This document shows, piece by piece, positions 9,681 through 17,981 of a DNA stretch of 64,000 nucleotides. The stretch is from Hydrogenophilus sp. (GTDB taxonomy: Bacteria; Pseudomonadota; Gammaproteobacteria; Burkholderiales; Rhodocyclaceae). The stretch covers positions 1-64,000 of the forward strand of contig JAOAEZ010000005.1 of the NCBI GenBank assembly GCA_026416515.1, in the 5' to 3' direction. Each line of letters begins with the position of its first letter. Position 1 is the stretch's first letter. The notes below the pieces were generated by a model that was not told the origin of the DNA, searched no databases, and worked only from the letters and a program-made list of their open reading frames with translations. Made by a program: the position numbers and the translations under genes.

Positions 9681-10703
9681 CTATCTTTCTTCTTTGCTCT
9701 CATCGGTCTTTTCCTCCACCCCCACCGCTCTCAACAGCCGCCTTGCGGCGCGCGCGGGCGACATCTGGCCCGAGCGCACCGCTTCCTCCACTCCGCTCCA
9801 GTGCACCCGCACCTCGGGATGAGTGCGGAACCAGCGGCGCAACCCCTCCTCGATCGTTTCCCACAACCACGCGCTTGCCTGAGCCGCCCGTTTAGTCGCC
9901 AGCATCCCCTCCTTTTCCCACATCTGCCAGCGCGACTCGACCACCTCCCACAACTCGGCGATTCCCTCCCCTTTCAATGCGGACACCAACAAAACGGGCA
10001 CCGTATCTCCTCCCCGCATCAACGCCAGAGCTGAAACCAATTGACTTTTGGTTCGCTGAGCGGCAACTGGATCGCAATCGGCCTTATTGACTGCTACCAC
10101 ATCCACCCACTCCATCACCCCTCGCTTTATCCCCTGTAACTCATCGCCGGCATGGGGCAACTGCAGCAACACCAACAGGTCGGTCATTCCCGCCACTGCC
10201 ACCTCGCTCTGTCCTACCCCCACTGTCTCCACCATCACCACATCGTACCCTGCTGCCTCCACCGCCACGATCGTCTCGCGCGTCCCGACAGCCACTCCCC
10301 CCAGATGCTCGCCTGTCGGCGAAGGGCGGATAAAAACCCCCTCGCACTGGCTCAGCCGTTCCATTCGCGTTCGATCTCCCAAAATGGACCCCCCTGACCG
10401 TTGGGAAGAGGGATCCACTGCCAACACCGCCACCTGGTAGCCCCGCTTTACCAAAAAAAGACCTAACGTCTCTATAAAGGTTGACTTCCCAACCCCTGGA
10501 ACTCCCGAAATTCCCACACGGATCGCCCGACCCGCCTTCGGCAACAACCGCTCCACCAACTGTTCGGCGGCGCGGCGATGGTCCTGGCGCTCTGACTCGA
10601 TCAACGTAATGGCTTTTGCCAACGCCCGCCGATTTCCTGCCAATACGCCGGCGGCCAATCGCTCCACCTCCGCCGCTATTTCTTGCTGAGCCGCTTCCCT
10701 CAT
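9681..10703 (-). CDS. meaB: Methylmalonyl-CoA mutase-associated GTPase MeaB
   Basis: G3E-family P-loop GTPase (ArgK/MeaB) that gates cofactor loading and protects adenosylcobalamin-dependent methylmalonyl-CoA mutase. In the 340-residue protein the Walker A is GVPGVGKST, followed by LAVDPSSQRSGGSILGDRTR, and the base-specificity motif is NKAD. The C-terminal helical region mediates dimerisation in the family. It sits directly behind mutA in the operon, as expected for the chaperone. The last residues (EEKTDESKEER) form a charged low-complexity tail from a purine tract on the sense strand. Confidence 0.94.
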   Translation of the reverse strand: MREAAQQEIAAEVERLAAGVLAGNRRALAKAITLIESERQDHRRAAEQLVERLLPKAGRAIRVGISGVPGVGKSTFIETLGLFLVKRGYQVAVLAVDPSSQRSGGSILGDRTRMERLSQCEGVFIRPSPTGEHLGGVAVGTRETIVAVEAAGYDVVMVETVGVGQSEVAVAGMTDLLVLLQLPHAGDELQGIKRGVMEWVDVVAVNKADCDPVAAQRTKSQLVSALALMRGGDTVPVLLVSALKGEGIAELWEVVESRWQMWEKEGMLATKRAAQASAWLWETIEEGLRRWFRTHPEVRVHWSGVEEAVRSGQMSPARAARRLLRAVGVEEKTDESKEER

Positions 10704-10770
10704 CGCGCTTCGCCGCCTCTGGGCTCACTGCCCCTCTGTGTCTCTCTTCTGTCCCTCTCTTTTTCCCGCT

Positions 10771-12975
10771 TTATGACTCTCTTTCCCTTCTCTCCCTTCG
10801 CATTCGCTCCTCTCGGATAGCGGCCAACACCTTCCGGGCTGCCTCGGGGATAGGAGTCCCTGGGCCGAAAATCTCACGCACCCCTACCGTGCGCAAAAAC
10901 TCATAATCCTGCTCGGGGACCACTCCGCCCACGAACACCACCACATCGTCGGCGCCCTCCCGGTGCAATGCCTCGATCAACGCCGGGACTAATGTTCGAT
11001 GTCCTGCCGCTAACGTACTTACCCCGATCGCATGGACATCGCTCTCCACTGCGTGGCGTGCCACCTCTTCCGGCGTTTGGAACAAAGGTCCTATATCGAC
11101 ATCGAACCCCAAATCGGCCAATGCTGACGCCACCACCTTTGCGCCGCGGTCGTGTCCATCCTGACCGAGCTTTGCCACCATCATTCTCGGCCGGCGTCCC
11201 TCCTCAGCCAAAAACTCCTGCACCTCGCGGCGCAATTTTTGCCACTCCTCATGGGACTCCATCACCCCTCCGTATACTCCCGCCACAGCCGTTGGCTCGC
11301 CCCGGTAACGTCCCCACACAGCTGCCAACGCCTCTGAAACCTCCTCTACTGTAGCCCGCACTCGCATCGCCTCGATTGCCAATGCCAACAAATTCCCTTT
11401 ACCGCTGCGCGCGCAGTCGGTCAAAGCCAACAAACGCGAACGCACCGCCTCTTCGTCTCGTCGCGCCCGCACCTCTCGCAAGCGGGCGATCTGCCGCTCC
11501 CGCACCGCCTGGTTATCGATCTGCAACACCTCCACGGGGTGATCCTCCTGCTCGACGCGGTAGCGGTTTACCCCCACCACCACATCCAAACCGGAATCGA
11601 TCCGGGCCTGTTTAATCGCCGCGCACTCCTCGATTCGGCTCTTTGCCCATCCCGATGCCACCGCCTGGACCATTCCCCCCATCGCCTCGATCTCGGCGAT
11701 CAGCGCCCAAGCGCGGTCAACCATCGCCTGGGTTAACGACTCCATAAAGTACGATCCCCCCCATGGATCGATCACCCGAGTGATCTGAGTCTCCTCTTGC
11801 AAGATAATCTGGGTATTGCGGGCGATTCGGGCCGAAAACTCGCTCGGCAACGCGATCGCCTCATCCAAAGCATTGGTATGCAGCGACTGGGTCCCCCCGA
11901 ACACCGCTGCCATCGCCTCGATGGTCGTTCGGACGATATTGTTATAGGGATCTTGGGCGGTCAACGACCACCCTGACGTTTGGCAATGGGTTCGCAGCAT
12001 CATCGAACGCGGGTTCTTTGCCCCGAGCTGCTTCATAATCTTCCACCACAGAAAGCGCGCTGCGCGCAATTTTGCGATCTCCAAGTAGAAGTTCATGCCG
12101 ATCGCGAAGAAAAAAGACAAACGGCCGGCGAAATCATCGATATTCAACCCTCGGTCGACGGCAGCGCGCACATACTCGACTCCATCGGCAAGTGTAAACG
12201 CCAGCTCGGTCGCCTGATCGGCCCCTGCCTCCTGGATGTGGTATCCCGAGATCGAAATAGAGTTAAACCGCGGCATATGTTCGGCGGTATAAGCGATCAC
12301 GTCGGCTACAATCCGCATCGACGGCTCAGGCGGATAGATATAGGTATTGCGGACCATAAACTCCTTAAGGATATCGTTCTGGATAGTCCCTGTCAGTTGC
12401 TCCTGTCGCACCCCCTGTTCTTCCGCGGCGACGATGAAGGCCGCTAAAACGGGCAATACAGCCCCATTCATCGTCATGGAGACTGAAATACGGTCCAATG
12501 GAATCCCATCGAAAAGGATTTTCATATCCTCGACGGTATCGATCGCCACCCCTGCCTTTCCCACATCCCCCACGACTCTAGGGTTATCGGAATCGTATCC
12601 GCGATGGGTTGGCAAATCGAACGCCACAGAGATCCCCTGCCCGCCGGCGGCCAACGCCTTCTTATAAAAAGCGTTAGACTCTTCAGCTGTGGAAAAGCCG
12701 GCGTATTGGCGGATCGTCCACGGCTTAACCGTATACATCGTCGGCTGAGGTCCGCGGATGAACGGCTCAAATCCTGGAAGCGTATCGGCGTGGGGCAAAC
12801 GTTCCAAGTCGGCCTTCGTATAGAGCGGCTTTACAGCAATTCCCTCGGGGGTTTTCCACACCAATTGCGCCACATCGCCGCCTGGGGCCTGTCGGCCTGC
12901 TGCCTGCTCCCACTCGGACAACGACCGCGCGGGGTAGCTCGGCTCACTGTTAAAATCGAGGCTCAAGCGCTTCAT
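10771..12975 (-). CDS. mutA: Methylmalonyl-CoA mutase
   Basis: Adenosylcobalamin-dependent isomerisation of methylmalonyl-CoA to succinyl-CoA. The single 734-residue chain has the catalytic TIM barrel ([44 protein letters not shown]). The C-terminal B12-binding domain carries the base-off motif DGHDRG (DxHxxG) followed by the GVSTLA and GGVVPEQD segments. As the full-length form with its own B12 domain it may act as a homodimer. It is first in the operon mutA-meaB-pccB-pccA, which funnels propionyl-CoA into the TCA cycle. No epimerase gene is present in the window. The C-terminus ([14 protein letters not shown]) is a charged low-complexity tail. A divergent GntR regulator lies 74 bases away. 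Confidence 0.95.
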   Translation of the reverse strand: MKRLSLDFNSEPSYPARSLSEWEQAAGRQAPGGDVAQLVWKTPEGIAVKPLYTKADLERLPHADTLPGFEPFIRGPQPTMYTVKPWTIRQYAGFSTAEESNAFYKKALAAGGQGISVAFDLPTHRGYDSDNPRVVGDVGKAGVAIDTVEDMKILFDGIPLDRISVSMTMNGAVLPVLAAFIVAAEEQGVRQEQLTGTIQNDILKEFMVRNTYIYPPEPSMRIVADVIAYTAEHMPRFNSISISGYHIQEAGADQATELAFTLADGVEYVRAAVDRGLNIDDFAGRLSFFFAIGMNFYLEIAKLRAARFLWWKIMKQLGAKNPRSMMLRTHCQTSGWSLTAQDPYNNIVRTTIEAMAAVFGGTQSLHTNALDEAIALPSEFSARIARNTQIILQEETQITRVIDPWGGSYFMESLTQAMVDRAWALIAEIEAMGGMVQAVASGWAKSRIEECAAIKQARIDSGLDVVVGVNRYRVEQEDHPVEVLQIDNQAVRERQIARLREVRARRDEEAVRSRLLALTDCARSGKGNLLALAIEAMRVRATVEEVSEALAAVWGRYRGEPTAVAGVYGGVMESHEEWQKLRREVQEFLAEEGRRPRMMVAKLGQDGHDRGAKVVASALADLGFDVDIGPLFQTPEEVARHAVESDVHAIGVSTLAAGHRTLVPALIEALHREGADDVVVFVGGVVPEQDYEFLRTVGVREIFGPGTPIPEAARKVLAAIREERMRRERRERES

Positions 12976-13009
12976 CCCGCCCGCTCCTTTTCAGTGATCT
13001 TCGCTGGCT

Positions 13010-13028
13010 TAATTATAATTCATAATTA
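13010..13028. promoter_or_regulatory. AT-rich inverted repeat between mutA and gntR
   Basis: TAATTAT (13010-13016) and ATAATTA (13022-13028) form a perfect inverted repeat with a 5-base spacer. The repeat contains TATAAT hexamers readable on both strands, so it could combine the -10 regions of both divergent genes with an operator. The neighbouring GntR-type protein is the obvious candidate ligand, but this is inference. Confidence 0.45.
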
Positions 13029-13049
13029 CTGAGTCGCTTCTTCACCGCA

Positions 13050-13763
13050 ATGACGCTCTCCCAAGGCCTCACCCCCCTTCAGCGCAAACCCCTTTATGAA
13101 GAGGTAGCCCAACAGCTACGGCAGCGCATCTTCGCGCACGCCATTGCGCCCGGGCAAACGATCGATGAACTCGAAATCGCCCGCGAGCTCGGCATCTCTC
13201 GCACACCGGTTCGCGAAGCCCTCAAAGTTCTTGCGGCGGAGGGGCTGGTCACCCTTCTACCGCGGCGCGGCTGTGTTGTTGCCGAAATCTCCGCGAAAGA
13301 CCTCGACGATATTTTCGCGGTACTCATTCTCTTAGAGGGACACGCTGCCCGTCTCGCCGTAGAGCACCTCGACGACGACACCCTCGCTCGCCTTACGGCT
13401 CACCATGAGGCACTGGAAGTTGCCTTTCGCGCCAACGACATCAACGCCTTTTTCCTTACCAACCAAGCGTTTCATCGTGAAATCTACTGCGCGGCTCGAA
13501 ACCCCTGGCTTATTGAAACCATCGAGCACCTACGGCGAAAGATTCTCCTCTCTCGTCATCAATCGCTCTTCAGCCAAGGGCGGCTCCTCGCCAGTCTAGA
13601 AGAGCACCGCGCCATTTTAGCTGCCCTCCTCACGCGGGACCCGGAGCGCGCCGAGCAGCTGATGCGTCACCACATCGCCAACGGTCGGGCCGCGATCATC
13701 TCCCGCCCCCCCTCCTCCCCTCTATCCTCTCCTTCTCCCGACTCCTCCCTCTCCTCTCCTTAG
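13050..13763 (+). CDS. GntR/FadR-family (FCD) transcriptional regulator
   Basis: A 237-residue regulator. The N-terminal winged helix-turn-helix runs to about residue 75 (PLYEEVAQQLRQRI, then LGISRTPVREALKVLAAEG and the RRGCVV wing). The C-terminal FCD effector domain follows, with the expected Asp/His metal-ligand pattern around NQAFHREI and HRAILAAL. It is divergent from the propionyl-CoA operon and probably controls it, with a metabolite such as an acyl-CoA or organic acid as signal; the ligand cannot be read from sequence. The last 20 residues are a Ser/Pro tail encoded by a C/T tract, outside the FCD fold. Its stop codon abuts that of the convergent c-di-GMP gene. Confidence 0.87.
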   Translation: MTLSQGLTPLQRKPLYEEVAQQLRQRIFAHAIAPGQTIDELEIARELGISRTPVREALKVLAAEGLVTLLPRRGCVVAEISAKDLDDIFAVLILLEGHAARLAVEHLDDDTLARLTAHHEALEVAFRANDINAFFLTNQAFHREIYCAARNPWLIETIEHLRRKILLSRHQSLFSQGRLLASLEEHRAILAALLTRDPERAEQLMRHHIANGRAAIISRPPSSPLSSPSPDSSLSSP

Positions 13764-16700
13764 TTAGGAAGAGGGGCGGTTTTCCTCCGCCGCTCGCTCC
13801 AACAACCACGCCTTAAAGGCAGCAGCGGCGTTTCGTCGTTCAGGGCCGGGGGGCAAAAGATGGATTGCCCGGTGCCACTCCTGAGCCTGCTGCGCTGTCG
13901 GGTAGTACTGCTGCAACCACACCGTCACCGGGCACTCCTCTAACGGGATTCCTTCGTTGCGACGCCGCTCATGCATCGCCTGCCACTGGTAAGCCAACGC
14001 TGCCAACGCGCTGCTGATCGGCACATGGGGGTACCAATAGGGTCCCTTAAATTCCCTCAGCCACACAGGAAGATCCTCAGCGGGCATCGGTCGCGCTAGC
14101 GCGTATCCCTGGCCATACCCTGCTCCCAAAATTGAAGCCACATCGACCATCGATTTGGTCTCAAGCCCCTCGGCCACTGAAATCCGCTCCAATCCCTCGC
14201 ACAACCGCGCCACCATTCGCATTACCACGATGCTCGTCAGCGGTTCGGCCACCAATGCGCGGGTAATTCCCTGGTCGATCTTCACCACCTGCAGCGGCAT
14301 CCGCACCAACCGCAATAAGCTGCTATAACCGCTTCCCAAATCGTCGATCGCAAACTGTACGCCCTGCGCGCGGAGGCGGGCCACCAACTCTTCGTGGCTC
14401 TGCGCCTCCCCCATCTCATGCTCCAGAAGCTCCAACATCAACCCCTCGGCGGGGGTATCGGTCTCGCTCAATGTCTCTGCCACCCACTTCTCAAAAAGCG
14501 GGTGAGCAAACGTAGCTGGATCGATGTTTACCGACACCGTCAAAGGGTAACCCGAACTCTCCCACCGCGCGCGCCAACTCAAAGCCTCGCGCAAGACCAC
14601 CCGGAACAGCGCATCGTTCTCCTCGCGGCGCAAAAGCGGCAAAAACTGTCCCGGGCTCAATACCCGCTCACCCACGACCAAGCGCGCTAAAGCCTCCACA
14701 TGGGAGATCTGTCCATCCTCCAAGCGCACGATCGGCTGCACCGCGATGGTCACCTTTCCTTGGAGCACCGCGGTTCGAATCGCGGTCACCTCATCGACCT
14801 CTACCGCCAACAAGCGGGTACGGTTGCTTCGCAAGCGCCACACCTCCTCTAATCGCAAGCGCAATGCCCCGATGAACTGGCGCATCGCCTCGAACGAAAA
14901 CTGCTTAGGATACGCTCCGCCCAACACCACCAATGCTGCGATCGCATCTCCCCCTACCACAGGAACTACCGCCAAGCTGCGAATTCCCATCTGTGACCCT
15001 ATCGCCGCCCAATGCTGCCCGGCGGGGTCATGTTCAAAGTCATCGCAGATCTGGGTACGGCCTGACAACCACGCCCGTGTCAAGTAGTCCTGGTGGAGGG
15101 GGTCGTTCTGCTCCTCGCTCCCCAAACGCGGCGCCTCCGGACCCGACAACATCTGGCGCAGTGGGGTTAAATCGCCCTCCCCCACCAACACCAGAGGCAC
15201 AAAGCGTCCCACCGCATCGGGGCGAAAAAACGCCACAAAGCCAATACCCGGCAATGTCGCCAACCGTTTTGCCTCCACCTCGCTCCAAACCGCGAAAGGC
15301 TCCTCTTGGCTGGGCAATGGGGCAGTCAGCGCCTCCTGGTAACGGTGGCGCGTGCGCTCCAAACCCTCCAACGCAGCGGACAGAGCCGCCATCGCCCGTC
15401 CTCGCACCACTTGTCCCACCTGTTGTACCTCGGTTCCGCGCAGGGCAGCCGCTGTCAATCGCTCCTGGACGCGGTCGGCGAACGACGCCAAAAACACTGT
15501 CAACGGGAGCGACGAAAAACCACGCAACGCCACCTCCCTTCCCAACGCCTGGGCCTGCTCCGACAACACCGCCGGTTCCAACAAGGGGCAAAGCAGCAGC
15601 CCTAAGAACACCTCTCCCCGCTGCCGCAAGGTCGACTGCTCCTCGGCCGACAACCCATAGATAGGGACGCCTGCCTCGCTCTGCTCCAACCAGCGGAAGA
15701 ACTCCTCCCCGTACACTGTGGGGAACAACAGAAGATAATCGCGGTAATGCTGTAATAACTCCCTAGCCCGCTCGGAAAAGGGATCGCGCGTCCGGGTCGA
15801 CAGATACTCGATGGCATCGCAGACATCGCCGCAGATCGCCCACAGGGGCCCGCGGCTTCGGCCAGCAAGGCTTTTCTGGGATTTGCAACGCAACAGCGCC
15901 TCGTCAGCGGCGCGCAGCAGCTGATCGGGATCCTCCCCATGTTCTGGGAAGATCGCCCACCCCACCGAAAAGAGCGGCATAACCTCCTCTGGCGACGCCC
16001 CCTCTTCTGTCACTGGAATCGGCATCGTCAGCACCTGGGCGAAGCGGTTCATCACCTGCTCGATCTCATCGCGGAATCCCCTCTGATCGACGCAGCCCAA
16101 CACTACTGCAAACTCATCCCCTCCCAATCGCGCAGCCAGATCGCTCTGACGGATCGCCGCCACCAAGCGCGCTGCGAATACCTTCAAGTAACGATCCCCT
16201 ACCGGATGGCCAAACCGATCGTTGATCGGCTTAAAGTCATCCAAGTCGATCAATCCAACCGCCACGTAACACCCGCGCGCGTGCGCCTCGCTAAAAATTT
16301 GTAAAGAGCGCTCCACAAACCCACGCCGGTTCGCCAAACCGGTCAACGGATCGGTTCGTGCCAATCGTTCTTGCTGCGACAACGCCTCGCTCAACTGAGC
16401 GCTCAAGCGATCGCGGGTCGCTGCAAAGCGCCATGTCTGCCAAAACAGCACCCCTAACAACCCCACCACCACTCCCTCGACCCCCCAGCGCAATGCGCTA
16501 TACGCGGCGAAGTCTCCCCACAGCGGCCGCACCCGCGAAAAGACCACCACGAAGGGATCGGCCAACGCCGACGCCGAGCGGCTCGCCTTCCACGTCCGCC
16601 GAGGGGACTCCGCCGGCGCATGGTCGCTGAACAAAATCAACCCCGTTGCCGGATCCCAACGCGCCACCATCGACGAGCGGCGGCTATCGAACACCTCGAA

Positions 16701-17300
16701 CGCGTAAGGGGGGTAATCCTTTCCCTCCCATCGCCACCCCTCGAAGGGGGCGAACAGTTCGCTTCCCCGCAACGGCACGCCTACCCACCAAACCTCATCG
16801 TTGATGGGATCGACCACAGGGACCCGTGCGCCGACCACCTCCTCTCCCAACCGGCTACTCAAGCGAAGCGGAGAAAGTTGCCAACGCTCCCTCCCTTCTA
16901 CAGACGAAAAATCGCCAGGTCTGAAAATCGTCACGGGTCCTTCCTCGTGCTCCCCGCTCATCGACCACCATACCCGTTTCCCATCGGACGAAAGGACGTT
17001 GATGGTAACCAGGCGATGCAACCCAGCGAACTCGCGCAGTGCCATCGCCAACATCAGATCGGGCGGGCGATCCCAATCGAACACCAATGCCAACAACCCA
17101 TTGGCGATAAACTCCACCCGCTCGAAATGGCGCATCAATCGTCCGGAAATTGCGCTCGCCATCTCTTCGGCCCGCCGCTCCAGATCGCTCTGCACCAACA
17201 TCTCGAAATGGCGCCACTGGATTCCTTCGAAAACCACCAACGCGAAAAGCAGCAAAAAAAAACCGTATCGCAAACGTACCCGCAAATCCCTTGCATTCAT
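13764..17300 (-). CDS. Membrane GGDEF-GAF-EAL cyclic-di-GMP protein
   Basis: An 1178-residue bifunctional-type c-di-GMP enzyme. Domain order: a transmembrane helix (about 11-27), an extracytoplasmic sensor region with LapD/CHASE-like features (30-265), a second transmembrane segment (about 270-290) and a GGDEF domain (316-480). The active motif LGGDEF is at 392-397, and an RxxD inhibitory site (R384, D387) lies five residues before GGDEF. A roughly 180-residue helical region of unknown family (485-660) is followed by a GAF-like domain (665-815) and EAL (850-1080), with EAL at 869-871, DDLGSG near 986 and EGLET near 1044. A C-terminal extension of about 100 residues follows. Both catalytic centres look intact, although DDLG replaces the commoner DDFG. 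The signal and net activity are unknown. Confidence 0.88.
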   Translation of the reverse strand: MNARDLRVRLRYGFFLLLFALVVFEGIQWRHFEMLVQSDLERRAEEMASAISGRLMRHFERVEFIANGLLALVFDWDRPPDLMLAMALREFAGLHRLVTINVLSSDGKRVWWSMSGEHEEGPVTIFRPGDFSSVEGRERWQLSPLRLSSRLGEEVVGARVPVVDPINDEVWWVGVPLRGSELFAPFEGWRWEGKDYPPYAFEVFDSRRSSMVARWDPATGLILFSDHAPAESPRRTWKASRSASALADPFVVVFSRVRPLWGDFAAYSALRWGVEGVVVGLLGVLFWQTWRFAATRDRLSAQLSEALSQQERLARTDPLTGLANRRGFVERSLQIFSEAHARGCYVAVGLIDLDDFKPINDRFGHPVGDRYLKVFAARLVAAIRQSDLAARLGGDEFAVVLGCVDQRGFRDEIEQVMNRFAQVLTMPIPVTEEGASPEEVMPLFSVGWAIFPEHGEDPDQLLRAADEALLRCKSQKSLAGRSRGPLWAICGDVCDAIEYLSTRTRDPFSERARELLQHYRDYLLLFPTVYGEEFFRWLEQSEAGVPIYGLSAEEQSTLRQRGEVFLGLLLCPLLEPAVLSEQAQALGREVALRGFSSLPLTVFLASFADRVQERLTAAALRGTEVQQVGQVVRGRAMAALSAALEGLERTRHRYQEALTAPLPSQEEPFAVWSEVEAKRLATLPGIGFVAFFRPDAVGRFVPLVLVGEGDLTPLRQMLSGPEAPRLGSEEQNDPLHQDYLTRAWLSGRTQICDDFEHDPAGQHWAAIGSQMGIRSLAVVPVVGGDAIAALVVLGGAYPKQFSFEAMRQFIGALRLRLEEVWRLRSNRTRLLAVEVDEVTAIRTAVLQGKVTIAVQPIVRLEDGQISHVEALARLVVGERVLSPGQFLPLLRREENDALFRVVLREALSWRARWESSGYPLTVSVNIDPATFAHPLFEKWVAETLSETDTPAEGLMLELLEHEMGEAQSHEELVARLRAQGVQFAIDDLGSGYSSLLRLVRMPLQVVKIDQGITRALVAEPLTSIVVMRMVARLCEGLERISVAEGLETKSMVDVASILGAGYGQGYALARPMPAEDLPVWLREFKGPYWYPHVPISSALAALAYQWQAMHERRRNEGIPLEECPVTVWLQQYYPTAQQAQEWHRAIHLLPPGPERRNAAAAFKAWLLERAAEENRPSS

Positions 17301-17426
17301 CGCGACGCTCCACCTCTATCCCTTTGTTTTACCCCCCTCCGGGCGCTGCTTCCAGACGCTGATATAATAATAAAGCACCTTTCCCTTCATAACTCATACG
17401 TTGCTTTTTATTATCGTGGAGTCCTG

Positions 17427-17933
17427 ATGACCTCTTCTGTCGACCCTTTTTCCCTTTTTAAAACCTACTTAGGGCAAAGCGGCGTTCCCCCGCTGGCGGG
17501 CATCACCTTTCCCACGCTCGACTTAAGCGAAATCGACCGCCGAATTGCCGAACTGCGCACGGTTGAAAGCTGGCTGCAAAGCAACCTTGCCGGCATTCAA
17601 GCCATACGGCAAGCGCTCGAACTCCAGCGGGCTACGCTAGTCGCCTGGGAACAGATTGGAAAAAACACAGAAGCTGCCGCTGCGGCAGCCGAAACGACGG
17701 CCAAAGAGCAGATCCCCCAACTCGCCGCTGCCTCCTTTTCCCTTTGGCAAAGCTGGCTACAGGCGTTGCAAAACCAAGCCCAACAAGCCCTCTCCCCTCT
17801 CTCCTCCTCTCCTTCTCCTTCTCCTTCTCCCTCTCCCCCTTCCGATTCTCTGCCTTCTTCCTCCGCCACCCCCTCTCCCGCCGCCAACGCCACCGCCTCT
17901 CGTCGTTCGTCAACCCGCAAATCAATGAAATAG
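17427..17933 (+). CDS. phaM: PhaM-like polyhydroxyalkanoate granule protein
   Basis: A 168-residue protein. Its N-terminal half matches the PhaM family: DPFSLFKTYLGQSGVPPL, a segment ending in DLSEIDRRIAELRTVESWL, and a helix with LELQRATLVAWEQ. In beta-proteobacteria PhaM binds PHA synthase, activates it and links granules to the nucleoid. The C-terminal region is a long Ser/Pro repeat encoded by a C/T tract (about 17795-17880), followed by a basic end (SRRSSTRKSMK), in keeping with the DNA-binding tail of PhaM. I start at the ATG after TGGAGT; a much longer open frame upstream is antisense to the c-di-GMP gene. A TATAAT at 17363-17368 may be its -10 box. Confidence 0.8.
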   Translation: MTSSVDPFSLFKTYLGQSGVPPLAGITFPTLDLSEIDRRIAELRTVESWLQSNLAGIQAIRQALELQRATLVAWEQIGKNTEAAAAAAETTAKEQIPQLAAASFSLWQSWLQALQNQAQQALSPLSSSPSPSPSPSPPSDSLPSSSATPSPAANATASRRSSTRKSMK

Positions 17934-17937
17934 ACAC

Positions 17938-17965
17938 CCCCTCCGGCGGGTGGGCGCCGGAGGGG
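17938..17965. terminator. Bidirectional terminator hairpin between phaM and acnB
   Basis: CCCCTCCGGCG (17938-17948) pairs perfectly with 17955-17965 across a 6-base loop. Only a short T-rich run follows on the plus side. Its position between two convergent genes suggests it serves both. Confidence 0.7.
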
Positions 17966-17981
17966 CTATCGCTTTTGTCCC

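Noticed and set aside
16620-17426. Long plus-strand extension of phaM into the c-di-GMP gene
   Set aside because: The extension is the antisense shadow of a well-supported gene, and PhaM homology begins at the ATG at 17427.
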